A DNA stretch of 29,024 bases from Rhizophagus sp. LPA8_4_AMF (GCA_021464525.1 JADRCO010000643.1:1-29024); one strand, 5' to 3'. Shown: positions 1-11,378, counted from the stretch's first letter. Notes: a model not told the origin generated them from the sequence alone. Made by a program: numbers and translations.

Positions 1-1100
1 AAAAAATGCTTTTTTAAAATTTTTTTTATTAATTAAAAATTAATAAAAAATTTTTTTTTTTTTTTTTTTTTTCTTCTTTTTTCTTTTGTTTTTCCAGATT
101 TTCATTTTATTTTGTATTACATTTTATACAATTAAATAATTTACCAAAGTTCATCATTTCGGATATTTTAATATCCGTAAAACTTTATTTTTTTTACCCG
201 TATTGACATATTTGTGAAATTAAAAAACTGGGATAGACTGTGATATATAAATTTTTTTATTAACGGAATAGATCATTCCGATATAGCGAATTTGAATTTC
301 TTATATATAATTATAAAAATTGTTGATATCGTTATATAAGATTTACACGATTTACGCGATTAATAATTTTTAAGGATCTGCAATTAAAATTAATTAAATT
401 AATTGGATTGGATTCGGATAGGTGCCAAGAAGCTCATTGAAATAACATTTAGGTCTGGACCTATACGTTGAAAATTTTGTTACTTTTATGGTAAGGAATA
501 ATAAATTTTTTTTCATAAAGATCTACAAATATTATATTTAGGAATGAAGATAGATGATCTTTGACACGTATCTCAAAAAGGAGTTTCCTACATCCCTACG
601 GGAATATATTATCCAATGACGATTGTTTTAAATTTTTCTAGTAACTTCTTTTAACGATTTATAATTATGATTATAATTTTACCTTTTTTTTCATTTCACG
701 TTTAATTTCAATTATCACATGTAATAATGTCAAATAAAATTAAAATATTGAAGACTGACCCGGGGAAAAGTTACAGTGTATTTTTTTTTTAGAAAAAAAA
801 ATTTAGCCGATTTCTTACCAATTTAGTAAAATTTTTTGTCCTGATATCAGTAAGTATGATTCGGTGTACAAACTATTTTTATTATTATTATTGTTGTTTA
901 AATTTGTACTTGTAAAACCTTTTGTAACTTTTATTAGGCAAAGAAATAATAATTTTTGTCATTTTATCAATTTCATGTTTAAATACAATATCTAAAAGTT
1001 GAAATGGAATGAAAAATAAAAGTCAGTTAAGTGAATTAAATGATCTCTTAAGTGTATTTTTCTTTTGAAGGAATTGATTGTTTGTTATAAAAAAGAAACA

Positions 1101-1170
1101 TAGTTAATATTTGTATTCATATTTCAATAGGAAATTAGTTAATATTTGCATTCATATTTCAATAGGAAAT
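1101..1170. repeat. Tandem duplication of a 35-bp unit
   Basis: Two adjacent 35-bp copies, 1101-1135 and 1136-1170, both begin TAGTTAATATTTG and differ at one base (T versus C at unit position 14). The near identity implies a recent slippage or unequal-exchange event. Confidence 0.9.
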
Positions 1171-1218
1171 AATCGAAATCAATTACCTGTTATCATTTTT
1201 TAGTTCTTTCTAATAAGT

Positions 1219-1341
1219 TACAGTCAAACTTCGAATATCTTTGAAAGTATCATTATATCAAAATTATACCGATATTTATACATTCTCTTATATAGTGGGA
1301 AAGTAGTTATAATATAGATCGGTATATCAGGCCTGACTGTA
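1219..1341. mobile_element. Short MITE-like relic with pogo/Tc1-type ends
   Basis: A 119-bp segment (1221-1339) starts CAGTCAAACTTCGAATATC and, read from the other end on the minus strand, starts CAGTCAGGCCTGATATACC. It is flanked by TA on both sides (1219-1220 and 1340-1341). TA target duplications and CAGT-type termini with a YTCGA-like interior are characteristic of Tc1/mariner, especially pogo-like, elements. Inverted similarity is good over the first 6 bases and patchy after that, so this would be an old non-autonomous copy. It contains no coding sequence. Confidence 0.5.
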
Positions 1342-1392
1342 GTATGCTTTACGTATATTGCGTCTACTAATAAGTATCATACTTTACTTATT

Positions 1393-1660
1393 ACTTCTGC
1401 TAGTAAGTAATATATTTCACGTTTTATCTTTATGTTACTTCTGCTAGTAAATAATATACTTTACAATTTATCCTTATATTACTTCTACAAGTAAGTACGT
1501 TTTATCCTTATAATATTTCTACAACTAAGTACGTTTTATCCTTATAATATTTCTACAACTAAGTACGTTTTATCCTTAGAATATTTCTACAAGTAAGTGC
1601 GTTTTATCCTTAGAATATTTCTACAAGTAAATAATATATTTCACGTTTTATCCCTAAATA
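1393..1660. repeat. Minisatellite with 34-bp and 44-bp units
   Basis: Seven head-to-tail units can be aligned. Units 1, 2 and 7 are about 44 bp (1393-1436, 1437-1480, 1617-1660). Units 3-6 are 34 bp (1481-1514, 1515-1548, 1549-1582, 1583-1616). Each begins AYTTCTRCWAST and ends near GTTTTATCCTTA. The short units look like the long ones with about 10 bp (the ATAATATATTTC part) deleted, so the array seems to have grown by amplifying a deletion variant in the middle. Confidence 0.9.
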
Positions 1661-4600
1661 ATTCATAAAAGTAATATCATATTCTCTTTAATAGTTCTTT
1701 AAATAACGAGAAATTTATGGAATGTAATTGAAAAAAAACTTGAATCATCAATGAATTTAAGAAATACATGTATGAAAGTAAGAGGATATTTAATCTATTG
1801 TATTAATTTTTTTGTAATGAATAACAATTCAATATTATTTATTAATTCTGAATTATTTTAAAATTGAATGTTTATTTAATATCAACATAGTAAATCTAAA
1901 TAGTAAACTTTGCCAATTCCAAAAAATGATGAAGTCTTGGATAGAATTTTCAAATAATAATAGAATTTTTCGATTTAAATAAAAATCAATAGATCAAAGT
2001 TGTCTCAAGGTATTTATAGAGATATATTTACATATTTTTAGGAATCCTTTTTTTTTTAAAAAAAAAAAAATTAAGAAATAACTTAATTCCTCCTCCTCGG
2101 TCAATTAATTGGATTGAAAAGAAATTCGAAATTCGAACATCAAAAATTTAATCATTTAATGGTATGTTTTATTCTATATATATATATATACATCTATCAC
2201 TGTAATTACTTACTGTAAAAGAACCTATTCGATTATTAGAAATTTTCTTTAAGACTCTTGGTTCGAATTGTTTAGCATATAGCATAAAGAATCGTAGTAT
2301 AGTGGTGTAAGCATGGTAGATGTACAGTACATGCAGGATTCAAATGAAATACTTTCTGATTAAGTGGAAACTCAACTTATCCTACTTCTCGATTTCAATA
2401 TATTTTACTTATCCATGGTTATACCATCGATTAAATACAGATATGTTGATTTAAAATGTACAATTGCAAATAATTAAAGGTGATTAAAATAATTTATTTT
2501 GCTACGCATACATAATACATATTCATGTAACGTGAGAGTAATTTGTATTTACGATTATACAGATTATAAATCTCTATTATTGGTGAGAGTTTTATGAGGT
2601 GTAATCAAAGCAGTTTTGAGTCCGAATTCAGAGGTATGAGAAAGCTTTCAATTTTTTTTAAAATTAATTAAATATAGCTGGAAAATGTTTTGTCAGAAAT
2701 TCAATGACAAATTCAGTTACAAATTAAACAAAAAAAAAAAAAAAATTCTAAATTTATATTCCTTATAAGTTATAATTAACAATTATATTTAGACAGGTAA
2801 TTATTTTAAACAAATTTTTGTCATCACTTTATTAAATAATGTCACAGGTGGCTGTGTTAAGTACATGCAAATAATTACAACTTTTAAGAACTAAACTTCA
2901 ACTAATGGGAATACAAAACCCATCTAGTGTAGAAAAACTCTACTCAATTGCGAATATATAATTACTCACTTGACCGAATATTACGTAGGTAAAGAACGCA
3001 TCTGAAACCAGGTAAATATTTAAGAGCACAATTTAAAGTTTTTAAGGTTGGCGTAATATCATGTGAAAGTGGCGTAGTAACGATAATAACAATTCCTAAA
3101 TATATACGTTTATTTAAACATCCGATCACCCAATAAATTTAATAAAACTGGTAAATATCACCAGGTTTAATTATATCCCGTCATTCTTAAATAAAGTGTG
3201 ATCACTAACAAACTTTCATGAAGATGAACGCCTTTGGTATGTGCGGCGGTAAAAGTTTGTAAATATTTAAATAAATATTTACCAAAACCCTAAAAAAGTC
3301 CCTGCATATCTGAATGTCATTACAAATTGGAGATCTTTTCCTGATATAATTGCATCATCATTTTAAGCTTAATCACAAAGAACACCAATCATCATCATTT
3401 CTTTTTTTATACATCTTTTTTTGTAATAAATTAAACCATTTTTCTTTCTTCCTCTCTCTCTCTCTCTCTTCTCATTTCTCTCTTTATATTATGATAAACC
3501 TTCTACTTACATTATCTCACCTATTCAAACCTTTTTTATTGGTAATATTAATAATTGTATGATATCACGCATTATCTATCTTATTTATTCTGTATCCAAA
3601 AAGTAATTTATAATTTTTTTTTTTTTCATAAAGTTTCACCAATCAGGTTTTGGTTTTTTAGATGGATGATTACTGCTTTTGTATACGTAATGTTTATCGT
3701 CTCTAACAATATTAACACACGTGAAAAAAAAATAACTCTCATGAATCATTTACAACGCGTCTTTCGTAAATTAACTGTAAATACAATAAAAAATACTGTA
3801 AAATTTACATGGTTTTTATTTTATTTCACATTAATAATATTTATTATCCATTAAGGTGTTGAGTTACATTAAAAAATAGATGATAATATGATGATCTTTT
3901 GGGTTTAAAAATACCTAAAATGAGATGCGTATTCGTTTACCCAAGTTTGTTCCAAAATTTTTTTTTTTCATGCAAGCCCATACCTAATATTTCTTTTTTT
4001 TTTTATTGATTTAAAAAAAAAAATTCCGAAAGGATAATGGGATCACACACGGGAAATACCGAAATCAAAGCTAATTTTGTCATGTTTCTTGAATTTGAAC
4101 TTGTCGGTCACAAATGATAAACAAAAAAACAATAAAATGAAAAAAAAACCAATACCGTATAAAAATGATAGAAAAAAAACACTTGTTTGTTTGCTATTTG
4201 CTCATGTGCAATGTATTTCAATTAACTGCAATTACTGTTCATCAGTGATTCAGTGATTCAGTGTAAATTACATATATAAATTGTGTGTTACATATTAAAC
4301 ATTACACTTATTCTCTGCTTATTTATTGTACTATTTTTGGAAAACAGGTTGTTTTATTCCGCCGTGAAAAAAAAACATTAACATGTGTATTCCATTCTCT
4401 TGTATGGTGACAAACGGTGACACTTTGATCATGAAAAAATATAAACATTTCGTAATCATCACATCGCGTTATAAAACGAATTTTTTCAACTTGCCCATTT
4501 CGCCAAATTCCTAATTTTTTAAAAAATAATAATAAACAATAAACAAACAATGAACAATGATTATCTTCTTATTCTTATATCAGGTTTCTTTTTTATCAAT

Positions 4601-5060
4601 CCTGCTTTTTTATTTTGTCACTAATTATATATATACTGTATAAATTAGATCTAGAAATTTCTGCGGTTCATTAAAACTTAATTCACTGTTTATTTTATTA
4701 AATTAATCTTATTCGAAATTTATTTATTTATAATATTGAATTTAGCATTACTACAGATTCTAACAAAAAAAAATACAAATAGAAACTTTGAATTCTAAAA
4801 ATTTCTTTAACAAAAAAAAAAATAGGTAAAGTCACGTGAGAAAATGTTAATAAAAGATCGTTAAATCATGTGAATTACATTGTTTATAATTAACGCTTTA
4901 TAGCAAAAGATATTCCACCTAATTCTCAAAAAAAAAAAATAATAATATATATTTAGTAAATAATAATTTCTTTAATCGTGCAATGATAATAGGTAAAAGG
5001 TATAATAATTGTTAAAATATTAAAATCGCATTATAATAAAATTTACTACTTATAATTATT

Positions 5061-6227
5061 TTAATCTTCAAGTTCAACAAAACGAGGTTCCAATGAACTT
5101 GTTTTTGAGCTACCAGCAGCGGTACTTGTATATTTATCATCTTTATTTTCACTTTTCTTCTCTCCTTCTTCCTTTTCATCTGACTTCCACTTACGTTCAA
5201 ACATTCCTTTTAAATCTCTACGCTGTTTTTCATCTTGTTCTTTATCTTTCAATTTAAGATTATACCATTCACGTTTAACTGCCGCATCTTTTTAAAAAAA
5301 GATATGTGGGTCAAAAATTTATTTGAAAGGTAAAGTAATAATAAAATAGATTGATTCATATCTCTTACCATCAGGGTTCTTTGCTGTTAATTTCTCTAAA
5401 TCTTCTCGAGCTCTAGTCGTATTGCCTTCATTGATATAAGCTTGAGCTCGACGGAATAAAGCCTTTGTGTTATCAGGATCATTCTTCAGAGCCTATCAAA
5501 TTATGTAAAGTATAATGATCTTATTTGTTATCATCATTAAAATGTTTCAAATATAATTTTATACCTTATTCGCACAATCAATTGCTCGAGGCCATTTTTG
5601 ATTTTTGATAAGACATGCTGTTTTTATAAACAATGAAATATGTTTAATTAAATCAAAAAAAGATAATCAAGATAATTTGATTTAATAAAAACACTAAACA
5701 CAAACCAGCCATATTACTATAAATCACACTCGTGGTTTTCATAATTTCTTCTTGTATAGGATCTTTCTTAGGTTCTTCCTCCTGTTCCTTTCGAAAAACA
5801 GCAAAGGTTTTATTATTCTGCAGACCATTCAAGTGAAATAAAGCCTACAAATTCATAATGCGTTGTTTATTATCAATATTAAATCATTGTTTTATTAAAA
5901 ATAAATATTTCTAAAGGAAAAATTAATTACTGACCTGATGATAATGTCGCAAGGCTAGAAAAAAAAAATAATGAATTTATTAGTAAATTGTATCTTTATT
6001 TTCGATGTGATTAACTTGAGGTGTGATCTTTCTTTTTTTTTATACAAATAACAACCATAAAGCACAAATTCAAATATGTAATGGTCAAACTTTTAAAAAT
6101 AAAATAAAGTAAAAAAATGTTATAAACCTTCTGTCACTTCCCCTTTTTTAAAGTATTCGTTGCCTAGATCTTTCTCATGTTTGCCAGCGGCAAGTTTTTC
6201 TTCATTATTTGTATTACTATTTTGCAT
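5061..6227 (-). CDS. TTC9-family tetratricopeptide repeat (TPR) protein, 220 aa
   Basis: Six exons on the minus strand: 6227-6128, 5954-5935, 5844-5706, 5617-5565, 5492-5369 and 5287-5061, all with GT-AG introns, joining to 220 codons. TPR helices are visible. The N-terminal part has a GNEYFKKGEVTEALRHYHQA segment followed by LFHLNGL, which matches the TTC9/TTC9C style (ALRxYHxALxxLxGL). Next come YSNMAACLIKNQKWPRAIDC, then ALKNDPDNTKALFRRAQAY, a canonical TPR. The C-terminus is highly charged (KDKEQDEKQRRDLKGMFERK) and ends in an acidic tail. TPR proteins of this shape act as cytosolic scaffolds or co-chaperones. No catalytic domain is fused to it, so no enzymatic role is inferred. Exon 2 is only 20 nt. 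It is divergent from the DOHH gene across about 207 bp, which may act as a shared promoter. Confidence 0.88.
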
Positions 6228-6434
6228 TTTACTTATCTACAAAGAACGATTAATGATGAGAGAGAGTTTTACATCTCAATAAAAAGATATACCTGCGTAT
6301 TTACTAATGTAGTAATTATGAGTAAAGATCCCATAATACAATGATTGGATCATTGTTATTTTAAATGTTGTACAAACATCTACTTTGTTAAATTATATTC
6401 TTTCGGTCAGGAAAAACTTTTTTATTAACTCAAA
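6228..6434. promoter_or_regulatory. Shared divergent promoter region (TPR gene / DOHH)
   Basis: Only 207 bp separate the start codons of the minus-strand TPR gene and the plus-strand DOHH gene, so both promoters must lie in this interval or overlap the genes. I see no clear TATA box or named binding site. The bidirectional role is inferred from the spacing. Confidence 0.55.
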
Positions 6435-7657
6435 ATGACAATATCCACAGAAATTTTTCCTTCAACTTCATTAGATTCTATAAAATCTGATCCTACTGTT
6501 TATGAAAATTTAGAAAAAATCCTTATCAACAAAAATGGACAGGCACCATTACATAAGCGTTTTAGAGTCATTTTTACTTTAAAGAATTTAGCTGACGAGA
6601 AAAGCATAGACATACTCGCTAAAGGTTAGTTAAAAAAAAAACAACGAATCATTTATTTTCGTGTCACAGGTATGATTCTTTGGAAAAGATTAAAAAATAT
6701 ATATCTTTTCTTTTATCTATATATATATATATATATAAGCTTTTGATGATGATTCTGCATTATTAAAACACGAGCTTGCATACGTTTTGGGTCAAATAAA
6801 GAATCCATATGCAAATTCCGTGCTTCGTACGGTCTTGGCTAATAAATCTGAAGATCCTATGGTTAGACATGAGGTAATTTTTATCATAATTTTTTTTTTT
6901 GTTATAATAGATCGATAACTCATTCGTATTATTATAAATCGAAAAAGGCAGCTGAGGCTCTTGGAGCAATTGGAGATCCATCATCTTTAGATATCCTTGA
7001 AGAGTATCTGAATGATGAACATGCAGTTGTTCGAGAAACTTGTGAATTGTCTATTGAAAAGATTAAATATGAAAATGATAATGATGATAATAAGCAGGAT
7101 ATTCCTAAAAGGTTGAATAAACTTTTTTCTTTTATTATAATTTTAATCATAACATCTTTAATCTCTTTCTTTTCTTTCCTTTTAGTTCGTATACCTCAAT
7201 TGATCCAGCACCACCAAATGTAAAAACTCAATCAGTAACAGAACTTCGTGAAATTCTTTTAGAAACAAAGTTACCATTATTTGAACGATATCGTGCAATG
7301 TTTGCGTTAAGAAACTTGGGTAGTAAAGAGGCTGTATTGGCTCTTGCTGAAGGTTTTAATGACCCCTCTGCTTTGTTTAGACACGAAATAGCCTATGTTT
7401 TTGGGCAAATGCAAAGTCCAGATAGTATACCTGCTTTGATTAAGACATTGGAAAATATGAATGAGTTATCTATGGTTAGACATGAAGCAGCTGAGGCATT
7501 AGGTTCTATTGCAACATCTGATTGTTTACCAGTATTGAAAAAATTCAAAGACGATCATGAAAGAGTTGTCAAAGAAAGTTGTGAAGTAGCATTAGATATG
7601 TATGAATATGAGAATTCTAAAGATTTTCAGTATGCTGATGGATTAAGTACAGCTTAG
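6435..7657 (+). CDS. LIA1: Deoxyhypusine hydroxylase (DOHH/Lia1), 319 aa
   Basis: Four exons: 6435-6624, 6740-6873, 6948-7111 and 7186-7657, all GT-AG, giving 319 aa (yeast Lia1 is 325, human DOHH 302). The enzyme is a HEAT-like repeat protein with a di-iron centre that hydroxylates deoxyhypusine on eIF5A, the last step of hypusine synthesis, in the cytosol. The four iron-binding His-Glu pairs are all visible: KHELAY (H74-E75), RHEAAEALG (H107-E108), RHEIAY (H229-E230) and RHEAAEALG (H262-E263). The two halves are clearly duplicated, as is typical of the family, with an acidic Asn/Asp-rich linker around residues 145-165. Intron 1 carries a (TA)n microsatellite just before its acceptor. The gene is convergent with the BAR gene; the two stop codons lie about 190 bp apart. 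Confidence 0.97.
6716..6737. repeat. (TA)n microsatellite in DOHH intron 1
   Basis: An alternating TA run immediately precedes the acceptor of DOHH intron 1 and takes the place of the usual T-rich tract. Its length is likely to vary between isolates. Confidence 0.85.
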
Positions 7658-7849
7658 GAAATTTTATTTCATATATATCAATTCTAAAAAAAATTGTAAC
7701 TGTAAATATGAAGAGAACTATATTTTATGTTTGTCTAATATAAATTAATTATTTTAATTAATACTGATAAAATTTATTTTTCAAAATATTAATTAACGAA
7801 AAATAAAGTATCGTTCATTCTAAATATTACGAATCCTATAAAAAGAATT

Positions 7850-9141
7850 CTAACTCATTCCGCAAATAGCTAAATCACGCATTTGTTGTAAAACGGCATC
7901 AAGTTTATTATCAACAGGTCCTTCGTTAGGAGGAAAATAATCTTGTAAACTATTTAGGCTTTCATAACTTTCTTGACTGAATTTTAATTGAATTTTAACC
8001 AAAGCTTCAAATGTGGGGTCTATATAAGGAACTCTAAGATCAATTAATTTAGGTAATTCGGTACAAAGTTGATTATTAAGCGACTCGTACAATTCACGCG
8101 CTTCGTTTGCTGCTTGTTCAGCCTTATATAAGAAGAAAGAAAAAATATTATTAATGAGGAGTTTGAAAATTTTTTAAAGAATTTGGAAATTACCCTTGGT
8201 AATTTGGTTGTATCATCCGGCGGTTTTTCAATTAATTTGCGAGCTTTAGCACGCTGCTTATCGTAATCTAAAAGTTTATTATAGCGTCTTTTAATGGCCT
8301 CGTTAATATCCGGGAAATAATCGCAAAGTCGTCCAATAGGTTCATTTACAGTACGACGATAGGGTTCATCCTAAAAAAAAATAATTAATAAAAGTCTGTT
8401 ACTCTTATTTAATTTGGTTATTTAAAATTAAATAATTTAACCCACCAAGTATGTTCGACAATCATGATCTAATCTATCTATAACTTCTTTATACTTATTT
8501 CCAACCAACGAACTATCACTTGAATCTTCGTAAAAATGATTAACGGTCTCAGCAATTTTCAATTGTGCAGAGGATAAAGCTATAAAATTAAATTAATTGA
8601 AAATTAATCTTATTTTATTATTTTTTAAAAGTTTCAAGTTAATTAAATTATTTTACTTACTTCTCATTGATTCTAAATAACCCTTAGTTTCTTTATGAAG
8701 TTTTTCACATTTTGCTTCAAGGCTAATTTAACAAAGAAAAAATAATACATTTATTAATATCAAATATTTTGATGTAAATTTTAAATTATAAATCATCAAA
8801 TACCTCTTAATTCTTTGTTCTTCGAGATCGAAATCTTGATCAACCTAGAAAATAGTATTTTGTTATGTTATTCTGTTTAGAAACATTATTATATTTTTTA
8901 TTAAAACTTACGGTCTTATCAATTGCACCAATTTTTTGTGATATCTGATTAATATAAAAAAAAAGTGTCAATCAGTTATTTGAATATAATAAAAGAAGCG
9001 AAAACTGATTATTAAATACCTTTGTTCCAGTACGATTAACCGATTTTTTGAAACTCGTCCTGCAATCCCAACAAAAAAGGAGGTTAAAAAGCTCATTTGT
9101 GTTATTATTAGCTGAAATGTTATATTAACTTACCAGCTCAT
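7850..9141 (-). CDS. HOB3: BAR-domain protein of the Hob3/Rvs161 (amphiphysin/BIN3) family, 255 aa
   Basis: Eight minus-strand exons: 9141-9134, 9059-9020, 8944-8912, 8844-8804, 8722-8661, 8579-8446, 8370-8194 and 8122-7850. They join in frame to 255 aa (Rvs161 is 265). The protein is a BAR domain from end to end with no SH3 domain. Such proteins form curved dimers that bind membranes in endocytosis, actin patch function and septation. Diagnostic segments are the N-terminal amphipathic stretch MSWTSFKKSVNRTGT, DEPYRRTVNEPIGR, CDYFPDINEAIKRRYNKLLD, the KLPRAEQAA region, LIDLRVPYIDPTFEALVKIQ, and the C-terminus LQQMRDLAICGMS. All are hallmarks of the Rvs161/Hob3 branch rather than Rvs167. The first coding exon is only 8 nt (ATGAGCTG), and its splice completes the conserved Trp3 codon, which supports this start. 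Confidence 0.96.
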
Positions 9142-9274
9142 TTTAGGAATTTAATAAAGTCTGAGAGAATAATTCTGACAAAATAAAAACTTGGAAATTT
9201 AAATTGTTTTATTTCTGCGTAAACTGCGTAATTAAGTTAAATGCTGAAATTGGCGTAGCAGAAATCAAAAAATA

Positions 9275-9284
9275 AAATAAAAAA
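9275..9284 (-). terminator. RNA polymerase III terminator of the tRNA gene
   Basis: On the minus strand the tRNA is followed after about 12 nt by a run of six T (9284-9279), with further T-rich sequence beyond. This is the usual Pol III stop signal. Confidence 0.7.
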
Positions 9285-9296
9285 TGTAGTATTACG

Positions 9297-9368
9297 TAGC
9301 AGCGGGAGGTTTCGATCCTCCGACCTCGGGGTTATGAGCCCCGCGCGCTTCCTCTGCGCTACGCTGCT
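9297..9368 (-). tRNA. Initiator tRNA-Met (CAT)
   Basis: A 72-nt cloverleaf on the minus strand, without intron and without an encoded CCA end. Acceptor AGCAGCG pairs with CGCTGCT, the D stem is GCGC/GCGC, the anticodon arm is CGGGG-CTCATAA-CCCCG with anticodon CAT, and the T arm is GGAGG-ATCGAAA-CCTCC. Features typical of eukaryotic initiator rather than elongator tRNA-Met are all present: an A1:U72 closing pair, three consecutive G:C pairs next to the anticodon loop (GGG/CCC), and A54 and A60 in the T loop in place of TTC and a pyrimidine. The gene lies about 155 bp upstream of the BAR gene start on the same strand, and about 140 bp from the PCI gene start on the other. Confidence 0.97.
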
Positions 9369-9505
9369 TGAGTCATGTTCGAATTTTCGAAATAGTTTAT
9401 TTGAAATCTTTTTAGATGCCATTCTTGTATAATTCACATGATATTGATGTTTATTTCTTAATTAGAGATCTCATCACAATTTCTCCATTCCATTTCTCAG
9501 ACAAA

Positions 9506-10113
9506 ATGAATATGAAAACATATTATGATAGTTTCCAAAGTTGCGCATCTTCTGAAGACGGAGACGGTATCAAAGTACTTTTATCTACTGCTGCATCTCA
9601 CGTTAAAGATCTTACTTTAAAAATATCACAAAATAATGTAAGCGAATAAATTATCAAAGCAAAACTACGTTTCTCCTATGTTAAATAAGAATTAATTTTA
9701 TAGCCTAAAAAGCTGGAAGCGGATGTTCATCGTATAATTGGAAATCCTTGGGATGAGCTTATTTTACAATATTTCAAAGTTCTTTTAGCTATTCACAAAA
9801 ATAATTATTATGAAGCTTACAAAGAACATAATAATATGTCTATGTATCCTTTAATGATAGTTCTAATCTTCATTGTTATAAAACGGTTGAAATAAATCCT
9901 TTACTAAATTAACTAAATGTTTTAAATAGAATTTTTTTCAGGCTAGCGTCAAATCTGTCACGTTGGATTCTACCTGTTTTATATATGATTTGCTGGGAAA
10001 CGAGAGAACTTGCAGATAAGGTAATAACAGCCAACAATATTTTTTAAGTAGGTTATCTATTCGTTAATGATTTTTATGTATTCTAATGTATGAAATACTT
10101 TTGAAGTTTCTCT

Positions 10114-10148
<35 letters not shown>

Positions 10149-11378
10149 ATCCAGGCTGACGATTATTTAATAGATAATGATGAAGACCCGAAATGCTTAG
10201 AAGAAGCAGCTCGAAACATAAACAAAGGATTTTCGACTTGTATCACTGACAGGTTTTATTTATTTATTGTTTTGTGATTGTATTTTATTTTAGTAAATTT
10301 ATTTAAATCAATTGATCAAATTAATTTCAGATCTCCTCTTAATGCATCACGTAAATGGGGAGTTTATTATATGGCAGGATTTGCATTTAAAACTTATTTT
10401 AAGGTAAAGAAATCTTAAATACGTGGTGGTGTTTATTTTTAAAACTAAAAATGTTATTATCATTCTATTAAAGGTTAGACAAAGGAATTTATGTACAAAT
10501 ATTTTAAGATCAATAAAAGTACAGGATTTACCGAATCTTGGACAATATCCAAAACCTCATCAAGTTACCTTTTTATATTATCATGGCAGGCTCTTATTTT
10601 TAGAAGCCGCATATCAACAGGTAATGTTCATATTTATTTTCAAAATTGCAAGAATAATTGCAAGAATTCTAGTGATATTAATATTTTTTTTAATTAGGCC
10701 GAAGAAAAATTTATAACTGCATTTAGAAAGTGTCCAAGATTTGAGAAGACAAATAAAGAACTTATTCTTCGTTATCTTATTCCTGTTTGGTTAATTAGAG
10801 GCGTTTTGCCATCACGAGAGTTATTATCAAGGTATCCTGCAATAAATGAGCTTTATGGGCCATTTATTGATGCTATTAAAGATGGTAATGTTAAAAAATT
10901 TGAAGAAGCTTTATTACAAAAGGAAAAAATATTAGTCGCACATGAAACTTTTCTTACAGTCGAACTTGCTCGCGAAATTTCAATTCGTAGTTTATTTAAG
11001 AAAGTGTTAGTATCTATACACTATAAAATTTTCATAACTTCACACATCATATAGTAAACTTTTTCTTTTTAAACAATAGATATATTCTAAACAATCGAGT
11101 ATCAAGAATTCCACTTGAGAAATTTCATATAGCGTTAAAATTTGTTGGATTAAATGTGGAAATGACTGAAGTAATTTGGTTTGTGGCTGAGATGATAAGA
11201 AAGGTTATTAATTATTTTAGCAATAAAATTGATCATCACAAGCTATTCACATTTTTTTTCTCTCTTACAGGGATTCATAAGGGGCTATCTCTCCTATCAA
11301 AAAATGTATTTAGTATTGAGTGAAATTAACCCGTTTCCACCTATTGGGGTAAATCATCCCTCGGCAATTATTGAATAA
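9506..11378 (+). CDS. CSN12: PCI-domain protein of the Csn12/Thp1/PCID2 family, 402 aa
   Basis: Nine exons: 9506-9637, 9704-9843, 9942-10020, 10155-10252, 10331-10403, 10474-10620, 10698-11005, 11080-11203 and 11271-11378. All have GT-AG introns and consistent phase, giving 402 aa. The protein is all alpha-helical with TPR-like repeats leading into a C-terminal PCI/winged-helix domain. Family landmarks are SRKWGVYYMAGFAFKTYFK, the YYHGRLLFLEAAYQQAEEKF segment, LRYLIPVWLIRGVLPSRELL, the AIKDGNVKKFEEAL module, SIRSLFKKVYIL, and a GFIRGYLSYQKMYLVLSEIN ending with NPFPP. In fungi these proteins work in the TREX-2 mRNA export complex (Thp1/PCID2) or associate with the COP9 signalosome and splicing factors (Csn12). 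The landmarks fit the Csn12 branch slightly better, but the split between the branches is not certain by eye. An in-frame ATG at 9416 could extend the N-terminus by 30 residues. I chose 9506 because the conserved-looking sequence begins there. Confidence 0.9.
10116..10147 (+). repeat. Poly(T)32 tract in PCI-gene intron 3
   Basis: An uninterrupted run of 32 T ends 7 nt before the acceptor CAG at 10152-10154. It is the polypyrimidine tract of that intron and an obvious site for length variation and sequencing error. Confidence 0.9.

Larger units (their letters stand above)
1..5060. other. AT-rich intergenic region without a convincing gene
   Basis: No stretch here reads as a recognisable protein or has a consistent chain of spliced exons. 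The open frames present (for example 3350-3562, 3555-3854, 4323-4550) are low-complexity Phe/Leu/Ser or Lys/Asn translations of T-rich or A-rich DNA. The region holds homopolymer runs (52-72), head-to-head T/A runs (about 2048-2070), a (CT)n tract near 3452-3469 and several small repeats listed separately. A perfect 18-nt palindrome (CGGATATT-TT-AATATCCG) lies at 160-177. A gene lost to decay, or a non-coding RNA, cannot be excluded by eye. Confidence 0.6.

Noticed and set aside
541-600. Possible C/D-box snoRNA (GATGAT near CTGA-like sequence)
   Set aside because: The C box does not match RTGATGA and there is no terminal stem or paired D box.
2255-2285. GGTTCGAATTG, resembling a tRNA B box
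   Set aside because: The invariant CC is missing, no matching stem or A box lies upstream, and no cloverleaf can be folded.
3350-3854. Two overlapping open frames of 70 and 99 codons
   Set aside because: Translations are Phe/Leu/Ile/Ser-rich low-complexity products of T-rich and CT-rich DNA, with no recognisable motif and no supporting splice structure.
4228-4262. Short CAGTGATT triplication as a possible CRISPR-like or regulatory array
   Set aside because: The 8-bp unit repeats directly without spacers and is short enough to be slippage. CRISPR arrays are also not expected in a fungal chromosome.
4323-4550. 75-codon minus-strand open frame
   Set aside because: No similarity to any family I know, no promoter or splice context, and the length is within chance for this region.
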